Source: Streptomyces sp. NBC_00287
GTDB taxonomy: Bacteria > Actinomycetota > Actinomycetes > Streptomycetales > Streptomycetaceae
Assembly (NCBI RefSeq): GCF_036173105.1
Contig: NZ_CP108053.1
Coordinates: forward strand, 1,612,001 to 1,676,000
Length of the DNA stretch: 64,000 bases
Direction of reading: 5' to 3'
How positions within the stretch are numbered: the first letter of the stretch is position 1; every line of letters begins with the position of its first letter. Below the pieces are notes generated by a model that saw only the letters and a list, made by a program, of their open reading frames with translations, was not told the origin of the DNA and searched no databases. Of the stretch, positions 8,973 to 21,161 are shown piece after piece. The translations under genes and the position numbers were made by a program.

Positions 8973-10484
8973 ATGACGGACAAGTTCGTCGCCGCTATCG
9001 ACCAGGGCACCACCTCCAGCCGCTGCATCATCTTCGATCAGAACGGCGCGATCGTCGCCGTCGACCAGCGCGAACACCGCCAGATCTTCCCCAAGCCGGG
9101 CTGGGTGGAGCACGACGCCACCGAGATCTGGTCCAAGGTGCAGGCTGTGGTCGCCGGGGCCATCGCCAAGGCCGGGCTGCGCGCCGACCAGCTCAGCGCG
9201 CTCGGCATCACCAACCAGCGCGAGACGACCGTCCTGTGGGACCGCGCGACCGGAAAGCCCGTGCACAACGCGATCGTGTGGCAGGACACCCGCACTTCGG
9301 CGCTGTGCAACCAACTCGGCGGCTCGGACGGGCAGGACCGTTTCCGCGAGCAGACCGGGCTGCCGCTGGCCAGCTACTTCTCCGGGCCCAAGGCGGCCTG
9401 GCTGCTGGACAACGTGCCAGGGCTCCGGACCCGCGCCGAGCGCGGCGAGATCGCCTTCGGCACCATCGACTCCTGGCTGATCTGGAACCTCACGGGCGGC
9501 ACGGACGGCGGCCGGCATGTCACCGATGTGACGAACGCCGGACGCACCATGCTGATGAATCTGGAGACCCTTCAGTGGGACCCCTCGATCCTCGCCGCCA
9601 TGAACGTCCCCGAGGCGGTGCTGCCCGAGATCCGGTCCTCCGCCGAGGTGTACGGCACCGCAGTCGGCCAGCTCGCCGGGGTGCCGGTCGCCTCCGCGCT
9701 GGGCGACCAGCAGGCCGCGATCTTCGGGCAGGCCTGCTACGACGTGGGCACGGCGAAGAACACGTACGGCACGGGCAGCTTCCTGCTGCTCAACACCGGC
9801 AACCGGCCGGTGCCTTCGAAGAGCGGCCTGCTGACGACGATGGGCTACAAGATCGGCAGTGAGGCGCCGGTGTACTGCCTGGAGGGGTCGATTGCCATAA
9901 CGGGTGCGCTGGTCCAATGGTTCCGCGACCAGCTCGGCATCATCCGCACCGCGGACGAGATCGCGTCCCTCGCGGCCAGCGTCGACGACAACGGAGGCGC
10001 GTACATTGTGCCCGCGTTCTCCGGCCTGTTCGCGCCGTACTGGCGCTCGGACGCGCGCGGGGTGGTCACCGGGCTCACCCGGTACGTCACCAAGGGGCAT
10101 CTCGCGCGTGCGGTGCTGGAGGCGACGAGCTGGCAGACGCGCGAGGTGGTGGACGCCATGTTCCAGGACTCCGGGGTGCAGATCACCACCTTGAAGGTGG
10201 ACGGTGGCATGACGAAGAACAACCTGCTCATGCAGCACCAGGCGGATGTGCTCGATGTGCCGGTGATCCGGCCCAGGGTGTCCGAGACGACTTGTCTGGG
10301 CGCCGCGTACGCGGCCGGGCTCGCGACCGGTGTGTGGAACGACCTCGACGAGCTCAAGGCGCACTGGCAGAAGGACGTCGAGTGGACGCCGTCGATGGAG
10401 GCGGCGGTGCGGGACCGTGAGTACCGCAACTGGCGCAAGGCCGTGGAGAAGAGCTTCGGCTGGCTGGAGGACGGCGAGGAGTAG
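8973..10484 (+). CDS. glpK: Glycerol kinase
   Basis: A 503-residue FGGY-family kinase that phosphorylates glycerol to sn-glycerol 3-phosphate in the cytoplasm. The N-terminal phosphate-binding motif [16 protein letters not shown], the glycerol-kinase block [16 protein letters not shown], and the C-terminal FGGY-like [15 protein letters not shown] are all present. Length and motif order match the family with no gaps. AAGGGGAC precedes the ATG. It is the second gene of a glpF-glpK operon that ends in the hairpin at 10515-10548. Confidence 0.95.
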   Translation: MTDKFVAAIDQGTTSSRCIIFDQNGAIVAVDQREHRQIFPKPGWVEHDATEIWSKVQAVVAGAIAKAGLRADQLSALGITNQRETTVLWDRATGKPVHNAIVWQDTRTSALCNQLGGSDGQDRFREQTGLPLASYFSGPKAAWLLDNVPGLRTRAERGEIAFGTIDSWLIWNLTGGTDGGRHVTDVTNAGRTMLMNLETLQWDPSILAAMNVPEAVLPEIRSSAEVYGTAVGQLAGVPVASALGDQQAAIFGQACYDVGTAKNTYGTGSFLLLNTGNRPVPSKSGLLTTMGYKIGSEAPVYCLEGSIAITGALVQWFRDQLGIIRTADEIASLAASVDDNGGAYIVPAFSGLFAPYWRSDARGVVTGLTRYVTKGHLARAVLEATSWQTREVVDAMFQDSGVQITTLKVDGGMTKNNLLMQHQADVLDVPVIRPRVSETTCLGAAYAAGLATGVWNDLDELKAHWQKDVEWTPSMEAAVRDREYRNWRKAVEKSFGWLEDGEE

Positions 10485-10514
10485 ACACGCGCGCGTGCGG
10501 AGCTCCACGAGCCG

Positions 10515-10548
10515 CGGCCCGTACCCCGGTCGGCGGGGGTACGGGCCG
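10515..10548. terminator. Bidirectional terminator hairpin between glpK and cvnD
   Basis: Perfect 13-bp arms, 10515-10527 (CGGCCCGTACCCC) and 10536-10548, with an 8-base loop. It sits between the convergent ends of glpK (10484) and the cvnD-like gene (10563). No T-run follows on either side, as is common for Streptomyces. Confidence 0.75.
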
Positions 10549-10562
10549 TGCGCACGGCGGGT

Positions 10563-11168
10563 TCAGGTGGTGACGGCCTGCCTGCGGTCGGCCGCGTAGG
10601 CCATCGCGTGCTGGACGACCCCGATGAGGACCTCCTTGACGGACTCCCGGTCCCGGGCGTCACACAGTACGACCGGCACGTCGTCGTCGAGGTCGAGGGC
10701 GCGCTGGATGTCCTCGGCCGGGTAACGGGCGGCTCCCTCGAAGCAGTTGACGCCGACCAGGAAAGGTATGGAGCGCCGTTCGAAGTAGTCGACGGCGGCG
10801 AAGCAGTCCTCCAGGCGGCGGGTGTCGGCCAGCACGACAGCACCGAGCGCGCCCTCGGAGAGCTCGTCCCACATGAACCAGAACCGCTCCTGGCCGGGCG
10901 TCCCGAAGAGGTACAGCACAAGGTCCTCGCGCAGCGTGATGCGGCCGAAGTCCATCGCCACGGTGGTGGTGTTCTTGCCCTCCACCCCGCTCGTGTCGTC
11001 GATGGGGCGGCCGGCCTCGGTGAGGAACTCCTCGGTACGCAGCGGCCTGATCTCGCTGACCGCGCCGACCAGGGTGGTCTTGCCCACGCCGAAGCCGCCG
11101 GCCACGAGGATCTTGAGCGTGACGGGCTCGACCGGGGGCTTGCCACGCTCAGAACGCCCGAAGATCAT
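10563..11168 (-). CDS. cvnD: Conservon GTPase CvnD
   Basis: A 201-residue Ras/MglA-like small GTPase, the D component of a Streptomyces conservon. The P-loop GGFGVGKT is at residues 24-31 and the G3 motif is FGTPGQERF. The classical NKxD guanine motif is replaced by VNCF, which is usual in CvnD proteins. Conservon proteins are proposed to work together at the membrane as a G-protein-like complex with CvnA, B and C and affect development and secondary metabolism. The start overlaps the end of the 5-oxoprolinase gene by 20 bases and has AGGAGAAGAG upstream, implying translational coupling to that gene rather than to cvnC. Confidence 0.9.
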   Translation of the reverse strand: MIFGRSERGKPPVEPVTLKILVAGGFGVGKTTLVGAVSEIRPLRTEEFLTEAGRPIDDTSGVEGKNTTTVAMDFGRITLREDLVLYLFGTPGQERFWFMWDELSEGALGAVVLADTRRLEDCFAAVDYFERRSIPFLVGVNCFEGAARYPAEDIQRALDLDDDVPVVLCDARDRESVKEVLIGVVQHAMAYAADRRQAVTT

Positions 11169-14100
11169 CGATCTCTTCTCCTGCTTGATGGGGGTCGGGC
11201 GACGGGGAGCCGTAGCCTCCGCCGCCGGGGGTTTCGATGACGAGTACGTCGCCGGGGCCGACGTCCGCCGCGTCGCTGCCGCCGAGTGCGATGACCGTGC
11301 CGTCCGCCCGCTCCACGCGGTTGGCGCCGAGCGCGCCGGGTTCGCCGCCGGCCAGGCCGTACGGCGGGACCCTGCGGTGCTGGGAGAGCGTGGAGACGGT
11401 CATGGGCTCGTGGAAGCGGATCCGGCGCACGGCACCATCCCCGCCGCGCCACCTTCCGGCCCCGCCGCTGCCGCGCCGGACGGCGAACTCGTCGAGCTGC
11501 ACGGGCAGTCGCCACTCCAGGACCTCGGGGTCGGTCAGCCGCGAGTTGGTCATATGGGTCTGTACGACGGGCGCGCCGGGGAAGCCGTCGCCCGCGCCGG
11601 ATCCGGAGGCGACCGTCTCGTAGTACTGATGGCGCTCGTTGCCGAAAGTGACGTTGTTCATGGTGCCGGAGCCCTCGGCCTGGACGCCGAGCGCCGCGTA
11701 GAGCGCGCCGGTGATCGCCTGGGAGGTCTCCACATTGCCCGCGACGACCGCGGCCGGCGGTTCGGGGGCGAGCATGGAGCGGGGCGGTACAACGATCCTC
11801 AGAGGGCGCAGACAGCCGTCGTTGAGCGGGATGTCGTCATCGACGAGGGTGCGGAAGACGTACAGGACGGCCGCGTTGACCACGGAGAACGGGGCGTTGA
11901 AGTTGGTGGTCAGCTGGGGTGACGTACCGCTGAAGTCGACGGTGGCGGAGCGGTTTTCGCGGTCCACGCGCACGCGTACCCGGATGACGGCCCCGGAGTC
12001 GGTCTCGTAGGCGTACTCACCGTCGTCGAGGGCGTCGATGACGCGGCGGACGGCCTCCTCGGCGTTGTCCTGGACGTGCCTCATGTAGGCCTGGACGACA
12101 TCGAGGCCGAAGTCCTCGATCATGCGGGCGACTTCGTCGACGCCCTTGCGGTTGGCGGCGATCTGAGCGCGCAGGTCGGCGAGGTTGGTTTTCGGGTTGC
12201 GGGAGGGGTAGGGCGCCTCGGTGAGCAGACCGAGGGTCTCCTCCTCGCGGAAGCGGCCGTTCTCGGCCAGCAGCCAGTTGTCGAAGAGGATGCCCTCCTC
12301 CTCGATGGTGCGGCTGTTCGCGGGCATGGAGCCGGGGGCGATGCCGCCGATCTCGGCGTGGTGGCCGCGGGAGGCGACGTAGAAGAGGATCCGGTCACCC
12401 TGCGTATCGAAGACCGGGGTGATCACGGTGACGTCGGGCAGGTGGGTGCCGCCGTGGTACGGGTCGTTGACCGCGTAGGTGTCGCCGGGCCGCATCGAGT
12501 CGCTTCGGCGGCGGATGACCTCCTTGACGCTGGTGCCCATCGAGCCCAGGTGGACGGGGATGTGCGGGGCGTTGGCCACCAGGTTTCCGTCCGGATCGAA
12601 CAGGGCGCAGGAGAAGTCCAGGCGCTCTTTGATGTTGACGGACTGGGCGGTGGACTCCAGGCGAGCGCCCATCTGTTCGGCGATCGACATGAAGAGGTTG
12701 TTGAAGACCTCAAGCAGAACGGGATCTGCTTCTGTGTCGAGATCGGAACTCTCCGTAATCGCCGCACGTTCCATGACCAGATGCCCGTCGTCGGTCGTCG
12801 CGGCCCGCCAGCCGTCGTCGACGACGGTCGTCGCGCCGGCCTCGGTGATGATCGCGGGGCCGGTGACGGATTCGCCGGGAGGAAGGTCCTCGCGGCGGTG
12901 GAGGGGTACGTCGCGCCAGGCGCCGCCCGTGTGGAGACGGACGGTGTCGGGGGCGGAGGCACGGCCCTGGTGGGTGGCCAGGGCGGAGAGATCGGGGGGT
13001 TCGGTGATGCCGGTGGCTTCGACGGAGAGGGCTTCGACGACGATCGGGCGGTCGAGGACGAAGGAGTACGTGGCGCGATGACGTTCTTCGAAGGTGCGGC
13101 GCATGGTGTCGGGCTCCGTGAGCTCGACGGTGAGAGTGGTGTCGGTGCCGTCGTAGCGAAGCTGCGCGCGACGGATGACCTTGACTCTGTCCTCGGGGAC
13201 GTCCTCGGCGAGGAGTTCGGAGCGGGCGGCGGCTTCCAGGTCTTCGGCGGTCTTGAGGACGCCCGGCATCGAGGCGGCCTCCAGGGGGGCCTCGACGGAC
13301 TGTTCGCGCATGGCGGTGGTGTCGGCGAGGCCGATCCCGAGCGCGGACAGGACGCCGGCCATGGGCGGGACGAGGACGGTGCGGATGCCGAGCGAGTCGG
13401 CGACCATGCAGGCGTGCTGTCCGCCCGCACCACCGAAGGTGGTGAGGGCGTAGCGGGTGACGTCGTGGCCCTTCTGCACGGAGATCCGCTTGACCGCGTT
13501 GGCGATATTGGCGACGGCGATCTGGAGGTAGCCCTCGGCGACCTGCTCGGGGGTGCGGTCGTCGCCGGTGCGGTCCCGGATCTCGCGCGCAAGGGCGGCG
13601 AACCGGTCGCGGACGAGATCGGCGTCGAGCGGCTGGTCGCCGTCGGGGCCGAACACCGGCGGAAAGTGGGCCGGTTGGATGCGGCCGAGCATGACATTGG
13701 CGTCGGTCACGGCGAGCGGGCCGCCACCGCGGTAACAGGCGGGGCCGGGGTCCGCGCCCGCCGAGTCGGGTCCCACGCGGTAGCGGGAGCCGTCGAAGTG
13801 GAGGACGGAGCCGCCGCCCGCCGCGACGGTGTGGATGTCCAGCATGGGGGCGCGCAGCCGGACACCGGCGATCTGGGTGGTGAAGACGCGTTCGTACTCG
13901 CCGGCGAAGTGCGACACATCGGTGGATGTGCCGCCCATGTCGAAGCCGATGACCCGGTCGAATCCGGCCAGCTGCGACATGCTGGCCATGCCGACGATGC
14001 CGCCGGCGGGGCCGGAGAGGATGGCGTCCTTTCCGCGGAACTGCCCGGCTTCGGCGAGGCCGCCGTTGGACTGCATGAACATCAGCCGCACACCGTGGAG

Positions 14101-14766
14101 TTCGTCGGCGACATGCTGGACGTAGCGGCGCAGTACGGGCGAGAGGTAGGCGTCGACGACAGCGGTGTCCCCGCGCGGGACGAGCTTCATCAGCGGGCTG
14201 ACCTCGCTGGACAGCGAGATCTGGGGGAAGCCGATCCGGGTGGCCAGTTGACCGACGGCCTGTTCATGGGCCGGGTGGAGGTGGCTGTGCATGCACACCA
14301 CGGCGACAGCACGGATTCCGTCGTCGTAGGCCTCTTGCAAAGGCCCGGAGAGGGCTTCCAGGTCGGGGGCGCGCAGGACCGTGCCGTCTGCGGCGATGCG
14401 TTCGTCGACCTCGACGACCCGCTCGTACAGGAGCTCCGGGAGTTCGATGCGGCGGGCGAAGATGCGGGGGCGGTTCTGGTAGGCGATGCGCAGGGCGTCG
14501 CGGAAGCCGCGGGTGACGACCAGGAGGGTGCGCTCGCCCTTGCGCTCCAGGAGGGCGTTGGTGGCGACGGTGGTGCCCATACGGACGGCCTCGACGGGCT
14601 CCTCGGAGCCGTTCATCAGTCGGCGTACGCCCGCGACAGCCGCGTCGGAGTAGCGTGCGGGATTCTCCGAGAGCAGCTTGTGCGTGAGCAGACGGCCGTC
14701 CGGACGTCGCGCGACGATGTCGGTGAAGGTGCCGCCTCGGTCGACCCAGAACTGCCAGCCAGTCAC
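11149..14766 (-). CDS. Fused hydantoinase/5-oxoprolinase (HyuA-HyuB), inside the conservon
   Basis: A 1205-residue enzyme of the ATP-dependent 5-oxoprolinase/N-methylhydantoinase family. Residues 1 to about 670 are the HyuA half, starting [19 protein letters not shown] with an actin-like phosphate loop, and including [15 protein letters not shown] and [15 protein letters not shown]. The HyuB half runs from about 675 ([34 protein letters not shown]) to the end. The length agrees with the eukaryotic-type single-chain enzyme. It lies 24 bases after cvnC and overlaps cvnD by 20 bases, so it is part of the conservon transcript. It would hydrolyse 5-oxoproline or a hydantoin; which one is not visible. 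Confidence 0.9.
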   Translation of the reverse strand: MTGWQFWVDRGGTFTDIVARRPDGRLLTHKLLSENPARYSDAAVAGVRRLMNGSEEPVEAVRMGTTVATNALLERKGERTLLVVTRGFRDALRIAYQNRPRIFARRIELPELLYERVVEVDERIAADGTVLRAPDLEALSGPLQEAYDDGIRAVAVVCMHSHLHPAHEQAVGQLATRIGFPQISLSSEVSPLMKLVPRGDTAVVDAYLSPVLRRYVQHVADELHGVRLMFMQSNGGLAEAGQFRGKDAILSGPAGGIVGMASMSQLAGFDRVIGFDMGGTSTDVSHFAGEYERVFTTQIAGVRLRAPMLDIHTVAAGGGSVLHFDGSRYRVGPDSAGADPGPACYRGGGPLAVTDANVMLGRIQPAHFPPVFGPDGDQPLDADLVRDRFAALAREIRDRTGDDRTPEQVAEGYLQIAVANIANAVKRISVQKGHDVTRYALTTFGGAGGQHACMVADSLGIRTVLVPPMAGVLSALGIGLADTTAMREQSVEAPLEAASMPGVLKTAEDLEAAARSELLAEDVPEDRVKVIRRAQLRYDGTDTTLTVELTEPDTMRRTFEERHRATYSFVLDRPIVVEALSVEATGITEPPDLSALATHQGRASAPDTVRLHTGGAWRDVPLHRREDLPPGESVTGPAIITEAGATTVVDDGWRAATTDDGHLVMERAAITESSDLDTEADPVLLEVFNNLFMSIAEQMGARLESTAQSVNIKERLDFSCALFDPDGNLVANAPHIPVHLGSMGTSVKEVIRRRSDSMRPGDTYAVNDPYHGGTHLPDVTVITPVFDTQGDRILFYVASRGHHAEIGGIAPGSMPANSRTIEEEGILFDNWLLAENGRFREEETLGLLTEAPYPSRNPKTNLADLRAQIAANRKGVDEVARMIEDFGLDVVQAYMRHVQDNAEEAVRRVIDALDDGEYAYETDSGAVIRVRVRVDRENRSATVDFSGTSPQLTTNFNAPFSVVNAAVLYVFRTLVDDDIPLNDGCLRPLRIVVPPRSMLAPEPPAAVVAGNVETSQAITGALYAALGVQAEGSGTMNNVTFGNERHQYYETVASGSGAGDGFPGAPVVQTHMTNSRLTDPEVLEWRLPVQLDEFAVRRGSGGAGRWRGGDGAVRRIRFHEPMTVSTLSQHRRVPPYGLAGGEPGALGANRVERADGTVIALGGSDAADVGPGDVLVIETPGGGGYGSPSPDPHQAGEEIDDLRAF

Positions 14767-14790
14767 GTCACTACCCCGCTTCCGCGCTGG

Positions 14791-15186
14791 TCACAGCGCC
14801 CGGAGGCCGTTGATCACGTCGCGCAGGATACTCTCGTCGACCAGCTCCGCCGGGGGAACCGGCCGGTTCACATGGACGAGTTCCCCGTCCACCAGGTCCC
14901 CGACGAGTACCCGTACCACTCCGATGGGAAGATCGAGTTCGGCGGCGAGTTCGGCGACCGACTGCGGGGCGTCACGGCACAGCTCGACGATGTCCACATG
15001 TTCCGGGGACAGGGTCGAGTCCGGTTCCGGATCGTCCGCGTGCGACTCCGTCACGACCACCGCGATGAGGTCGAGGCGGTGCTGGGCCGCGCTGGTGGTG
15101 CGGCCGCGCGTCATGGCGTACGGACGGACGACCGGTCCGGCCTCGTCGTCGAACCAGTGGCTGCTTCCCTGACCGTCTGCGCTCAT
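14791..15186 (-). CDS. cvnC: Conservon protein CvnC (DUF742)
   Basis: A 131-residue DUF742 protein, the C component of a conservon. It begins with the usual low-complexity lead (DEAGPVVRPYAMTRGRT), then a winged-helix-like domain (VDIVELCRDAPQSVAELAAELDLPIGVVRVLVGDLV) and ends RDVINGLRAL, the hallmark C-terminus of this family. It follows cvnB after 9 bases and precedes the 5-oxoprolinase gene by 24 bases. Confidence 0.92.
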   Translation of the reverse strand: MSADGQGSSHWFDDEAGPVVRPYAMTRGRTTSAAQHRLDLIAVVVTESHADDPEPDSTLSPEHVDIVELCRDAPQSVAELAAELDLPIGVVRVLVGDLVDGELVHVNRPVPPAELVDESILRDVINGLRAL

Positions 15187-15195
15187 GTCATCCCA

Positions 15196-15633
15196 CTACC
15201 CGCCCGCGGGCAGATCGGTGCGCGGAGCGGTGCCCAGATGCACACCGACCCGCTTGACCAGAAGCGTCATCTCGTACGCGACCTGGCCGACGTCCGAGTC
15301 GGCATCCGAGAGAACGGCCAGGCAGCTGCCGTCGCCGGCGGCCGTCACGAACAGGAAGGCGTCGTCGAGCTCGACGACCGTCTGCCGCACACTGCCGGCC
15401 TCGAAGTGGCGGCCCACGCCCTTGGCGAGGCTGTGAAAGCCGGAGGCGACGGCGGCCAGGTGCTCGCTGTCCTCCCGGGTCAGATCCTTGGACGCACCCG
15501 TCGGCAGACCGTCGCCGGAGAGCACGATGGCCTTGCGGATGCTGGCGACGCGCTCCACCAGGTCGTCCAGGAGCCAGTTGAGCTCGCCGGACGCGGTGGT
15601 CGCGGTGTGGCCGGTCGCCTTCGGTGCGGTCAT
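15196..15633 (-). CDS. cvnB: Conservon protein CvnB (roadblock/LC7)
   Basis: A 145-residue roadblock/LC7 protein, likely a regulator or GTPase-activating partner of CvnD. It contains ELNWLLDDLVERVASIRKAIVLSGDGLP, ASGFHSLAKG and LFVTAAGDGSCLAVLSDADSDVGQVAYEM, all typical of CvnB. The start ATG overlaps the cvnA stop by four bases (15630-15633), showing translational coupling. Confidence 0.92.
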   Translation of the reverse strand: MTAPKATGHTATTASGELNWLLDDLVERVASIRKAIVLSGDGLPTGASKDLTREDSEHLAAVASGFHSLAKGVGRHFEAGSVRQTVVELDDAFLFVTAAGDGSCLAVLSDADSDVGQVAYEMTLLVKRVGVHLGTAPRTDLPAGG

Positions 15634-18479
15634 CGACCGTCCCCCTTTGTCGTTCCTCGTGGTGCTGTGCCGCTGTGGGCGTCGTCGCCCGCGGCGTTCT
15701 CATCGCGGCCGCGCTGCCAGCCGCGCTGGAGCGAGGCCATGCGGTTGCGTACCTCGTCGGCGTCCCGCTCGGGGGGCTCCGTGGGGCCCTCGGTCGGTCG
15801 AGCGGGATCCCGTTTGAGCTGTGGAGCCAGGTTGGCCTGGCGTACGCGCCGGGGCAGCGGTCCCGTACCGGAGCCGGTCTGCTGCGGTACGGGGGCCGGA
15901 CGTCGGTCCGGTGTGCTCGGGTTACTGGACTCGATCTCGGCGCGTCGGGTGCGCCGGGGAAGCGCCGGGGGCTCCCCCGAGAGGTCCCGGCCCGTGGCCG
16001 ACCCCGTGCCGGTCGGCTCGCCGACCGGGCCTGAGGTGCCGGGGCTGCGACGCAGGGGAGCATCTCCGCGCCGCCGGGCCGGCAGCGGTGCCGGGGCGTC
16101 CGGCTCGTGGCGGCTGACGCCCGCCGGGGGTTCCTGGGCCTCGTCGCGCCGGGGGCGCTGTTCAGTGACCGGGCGCCCGTGCGAACTGACCAGCTTGGGT
16201 GCCCCGCGCCGGGGCAGCGGCACCGCGGCGCCCAGGTGGTCCCCCGGGGAGCCATGGTCCGCAGCACCGGAGTCCGGCGCCTCGTGGCGAGCGGTGGTGG
16301 TGTCGTCCGCGCGGGCAAGGTGGGAGCGGCGCGGGCGGAACAGTCCGCCGCGCTCCGCGTCCTCCTCGTCCAGCCCGTCCGGGAAGTCGTCCAGGGCGTC
16401 CAGATCGACGGGCGCCTCCAGCTCGACCGGACCGTCCAGCAGCTGGGTGGGCAGGCCGGGCAGCTGTACAGGCACCTGGGCCAGCGCGGCCCGGCGGCTC
16501 TCCTCAAGCCGACGGGTCTCCTCCAACTCGGCCTCCTTGGAGGGGCCGGGCCGGTCCAGACGGAACCCGAGACCGTTGGTGTCCGGTACGTCGTCCGTCA
16601 GCAGGGCGTCGGGGATGAACACGACGGCGGTGGTGCCGCCGTACGGGGACGGCTGCAGGGAGACGCGGACGTTCTGGCGCTGGGCGAGTCGGCTGACCAC
16701 GAAGAGACCGAGCCGGTCGGTGTCCGACAGTTCGAACTCCGGGGTTTCGGCAAGCCGGAGGTTGGCGTCCAGGAGCGCGTCGGCGGCCATGCCGAGCCCG
16801 CGGTCGTGGATCTCCAGGGTGAAGCCGTTGGCGACGCGTTCGCCGAGTACTTGGACGGCGGTGTGCGGCGGGGAGAACACCGTGGCGTTCTCCAGGAGTT
16901 CGGCCACGAGGTGGGTGAGGTCCGCGACCGCCGGGCCGGTGACGGCGACCCGGGGCAGCCGGCGGACCTCGATGCGCTCGTAGTCCTCGACCTCGGCGAC
17001 GGCGGCCCGGACCACGTCCATGAGCTGGACGGGTTTGCGCCACTGCCGGGAGGGGGCGGCGCCGGAGAGGATCACCAGGCCCTCGGCGTGCCGGCGCATA
17101 CGGGTGGTCAGGTGGTCGAGGCGGAACAGGTCGGCGAGTTCGTCGGTGTCCTCGGTCCGGCGTTCCATGGTGTCGAGGAGGGTGAGCTGCTTGTGGAGGA
17201 GTACCTGGCTGCGGCGGGCGAGGTTGACGAAGACCTCGGAGACGCCGGCGCGCAGCTCGGCCTGTTTGACGGCGGCCTCGACGGCGGCCCGCTGGAGGGT
17301 GTTGAGGGCCTGGCCGACCTCACCGATCTCGTTCTTGTCGTACTCCAGGCGCGGGACCTCGGTCTCCACGTCGACCTGTTCGCCCGTCGACAGGCGGCGC
17401 ATCACGCTGGGCAGCCGGACGCCGGACGCCTCGTGGGCCTCCAGACGCAGCTGTCGCAGGTCGCGGATGAGGCTGCGGCCGATGCGCACCGACAGGAACA
17501 ACGAGACCAGCAAGGCGACGAGACCGAGCACACCGGCGATGGCTGCCTTGGCGATGACGCCCATGGCGACCGGCCGGACGCGGTCCTGGTAGCGGTCGCC
17601 CGCCTGGTCGTTGAGTTCGGCGAGCTCTTCGAGCACATTGCCGGCCGCGGTGTCCCAGCTCTTCGCCGTGACGCCGCTGGGCGTGCCGGCACCGACCGAG
17701 ACGGCGGACTCCTCGGCCACGCGCAGCGGGGCGCTGGCGGCGTTCTTCCAGAAGCGCGTGAAGCGGTCTCGTTCCCAAGAGGGCAGCAGGGGGAGGTTGA
17801 CGTCGTAGATCAGGTTGCGCTGGGCGGCGTAGTCGGAGACGTCGCGGACCTCGTCGCGCGAGAGCTTGCCGACAATCAGGGCGGAACCGAGGAGAGCGTC
17901 CTCGCGGGAGAGCAGTTCCCGGGCGCGCGCGAGGTTGACCAGCGCGCGGTACTGCTTGTCCATCTCCACGTTGTCCACGACGTGGAGGTTGGCGAGCAGG
18001 ACGTAACAGGGGTCGACCAGGCTGTTGTAGAGGTGGAGGGCCGTGGCCCGGTTGACGGTGCCGTCGTCGACGCTGCGGCGCAGGGAGGCGATGCCGTCGA
18101 AGGCGTCCAGAACGGCAGTGAGGCGCTCGTCGGTGCCCTGGCCCATCGCGTCGCGCACGTCGGGGTTCTTGGCGTTCCTGCGGATCTCGGCGACGGCTTC
18201 GTCGGTGGCGCTGCGGCTGCGCCTCAGGGCGGCGAGCCCGTCGGAGGCGCGCGGGTCGGCGAGGTGGACGAGTGTCTGACGGCGTTCCTGCTGGAGGACA
18301 CGGACCGTGTCCTCGATGGGGTAGCCGATCTTCTCCACGACGGACGACACGTTGAACAGCTGTTGTGCCTCGCGACCCGTCAGTACCGTGGCGAAGCCCC
18401 AGATCGCGGTGAGGGACACCAGCGGCACGAGAAGCAACGCCACGATCTTCCGGCGGATGGACTTCCCGCGAAAGCGCAT
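15630..18479 (-). CDS. cvnA: Conservon sensor histidine kinase-like protein CvnA
   Basis: A 949-residue membrane protein. A first transmembrane helix (about residues 12-32) and a second (about 306-330) enclose an extracytoplasmic nitrate/nitrite-sensor-like (NIT) domain. A HAMP linker follows, then a HATPase_c domain with the N-box ELLENATVFSPP at about 526 and the G-box HDRGLGMAADALL. After about residue 620 there is a long proline- and arginine-rich disordered tail. The usual phosphorylated His box is not evident, as is typical of CvnA. ATG 18479 is chosen for GGGGGAGGCC just upstream; an earlier in-frame GTG gives an implausible leader. It is the first gene of the conservon operon. Confidence 0.92.
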   Translation of the reverse strand: MRFRGKSIRRKIVALLLVPLVSLTAIWGFATVLTGREAQQLFNVSSVVEKIGYPIEDTVRVLQQERRQTLVHLADPRASDGLAALRRSRSATDEAVAEIRRNAKNPDVRDAMGQGTDERLTAVLDAFDGIASLRRSVDDGTVNRATALHLYNSLVDPCYVLLANLHVVDNVEMDKQYRALVNLARARELLSREDALLGSALIVGKLSRDEVRDVSDYAAQRNLIYDVNLPLLPSWERDRFTRFWKNAASAPLRVAEESAVSVGAGTPSGVTAKSWDTAAGNVLEELAELNDQAGDRYQDRVRPVAMGVIAKAAIAGVLGLVALLVSLFLSVRIGRSLIRDLRQLRLEAHEASGVRLPSVMRRLSTGEQVDVETEVPRLEYDKNEIGEVGQALNTLQRAAVEAAVKQAELRAGVSEVFVNLARRSQVLLHKQLTLLDTMERRTEDTDELADLFRLDHLTTRMRRHAEGLVILSGAAPSRQWRKPVQLMDVVRAAVAEVEDYERIEVRRLPRVAVTGPAVADLTHLVAELLENATVFSPPHTAVQVLGERVANGFTLEIHDRGLGMAADALLDANLRLAETPEFELSDTDRLGLFVVSRLAQRQNVRVSLQPSPYGGTTAVVFIPDALLTDDVPDTNGLGFRLDRPGPSKEAELEETRRLEESRRAALAQVPVQLPGLPTQLLDGPVELEAPVDLDALDDFPDGLDEEDAERGGLFRPRRSHLARADDTTTARHEAPDSGAADHGSPGDHLGAAVPLPRRGAPKLVSSHGRPVTEQRPRRDEAQEPPAGVSRHEPDAPAPLPARRRGDAPLRRSPGTSGPVGEPTGTGSATGRDLSGEPPALPRRTRRAEIESSNPSTPDRRPAPVPQQTGSGTGPLPRRVRQANLAPQLKRDPARPTEGPTEPPERDADEVRNRMASLQRGWQRGRDENAAGDDAHSGTAPRGTTKGDGR

Positions 18480-18896
18480 GGCCTCCCCCAGCTCGACCCC
18501 CACCGGCCGGGGGTACACATGTGCGTCAACAAACGGCGCGAGCCTACTACCGACGCACACGTAACTCGAAGAGCCGTCCGGAAGCTGAACGTCCGCACCG
18601 GGGGCGAGACATGGGGAGTTGTCCGGTCATTGGGGGAGATTGCCTCCCGGATTCCGGCGCCGGCCGGTCGCACCGGTCCTGCTCGTCCGCAATGTCAATT
18701 GGCCGGAATTTTTCCCTCGTTGGGAATCTTCGGGCGATCTCGTTCGTCCTTCTCTATGGGAAACGGGGGCGGAATCGGCCACAGGAGCCGCATCTCGCCT
18801 CCCGGCGGCGTAAAACAGCGCAAGCCGGGCAGCCACTGGGGAGCCGGGTCTTCGGACACGGGAGCGAGCGGTCTGCTGGCGGTGGGGAGTGACACG
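18480..18896. other. Divergent intergenic region upstream of cvnA
   Basis: No convincing gene in 417 bases. The stretch around 18690-18770 is less GC-rich than its surroundings and is a sensible place for promoters of both the conservon (leftward) and the small membrane protein (rightward), but I cannot name a clear -35/-10 pair. A long plus-strand frame crossing it is antisense to cvnA and only becomes protein-like after 18897. Confidence 0.5.
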
Positions 18897-19499
18897 GTGA
18901 TGGGCACGGCGGAGCGGCGCGAGGCGCCCGACGACGGCGGTACGGCGGTGCGCTTGACGGTGCGCCAGGGCCCACAGGCGCCGGATCGCGACATTCCGGC
19001 GGACCGGGGTGAGGTTCTGACCGGCGCGGGCGAGAAGGCGGCGGCGTACGCGCAGGTCACCGGGTCCGATGAGAGGAGCGAGCGGGACGAGGGTCAAGAA
19101 CAGGCGCTCTATCGCCCGTTGTGGGTCGAGGAGCCGGCGCGGCGGCGCCGGATGCCCGATCCGGTGCGTACGGCGGCGGTGCGGGCGGTGTTGATCATCG
19201 CTGTGACGCTGATACAGGCGATGGTGGCCTTCCTGTGCACGTTGGCCGGCTCATGGCTGGCGTTCCCGATGGTGCTGAGCAGCGTGGCCAGCACGGTGGT
19301 CGCGACCTGGGGAGCAGTAGACGTCTGGGTGACCCGTCAGGTGTGGAATCAGCGCAACGGCGTGGTCTCGACGCCGGCCAGCACGGCGCGGGCGCTGCGG
19401 CGGGAGCGGCGCAGGGCGCGGCGCCAGGCGAAGGCGACAGGGCGCGCCCAGGAGCGGATACCCGGGCGGGGTGGCGCGGGACAGCTGTCGCACTCCTGA
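18897..19499 (+). CDS. Hypothetical two-helix membrane protein
   Basis: About 200 residues. A charged N-terminal region of about 95 residues leads to two adjacent hydrophobic helices (TAAVRAVLIIAVTLIQAMVA and WLAFPMVLSSVASTVVATWG) and a basic cytoplasmic tail rich in Arg (RALRRERRRARRQAKATGR). Start chosen at GTG 18897 (ATG 18900 directly follows) because GGGGAGT sits seven bases upstream; the frame is open much further left only because it is antisense to cvnA. I do not recognise a named family, but its position divergent from the conservon suggests it may be a membrane accessory to it. Function unknown. Confidence 0.7.
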   Translation: MMGTAERREAPDDGGTAVRLTVRQGPQAPDRDIPADRGEVLTGAGEKAAAYAQVTGSDERSERDEGQEQALYRPLWVEEPARRRRMPDPVRTAAVRAVLIIAVTLIQAMVAFLCTLAGSWLAFPMVLSSVASTVVATWGAVDVWVTRQVWNQRNGVVSTPASTARALRRERRRARRQAKATGRAQERIPGRGGAGQLSHS

Positions 19500-19608
19500 G
19501 ACGGGGCGTCGGCCCACGCCGAGTTCCGGGGCAGTCGGCCAACCGGCCCTCAGCCGACCCCCGGTCCTCCAGTCGGTCCTCGGCCGCCCTACGTCGGCCG
19601 CTGTCTCC

Positions 19609-21152
<1,544 letters not shown>

Positions 21153-21161
21153 GAGACGCGC

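Noticed and set aside
12076..16983. Plus-strand open frame of 1635 codons
   Set aside because: Runs antisense through the 5-oxoprolinase, cvnC, cvnB and cvnA genes; long antisense frames are expected at this GC content.
16107..18890. N-terminal two thirds of an 1130-codon plus-strand frame
   Set aside because: Antisense to cvnA; only the last 200 codons (from 18897) have a ribosome binding site and a membrane-protein pattern.
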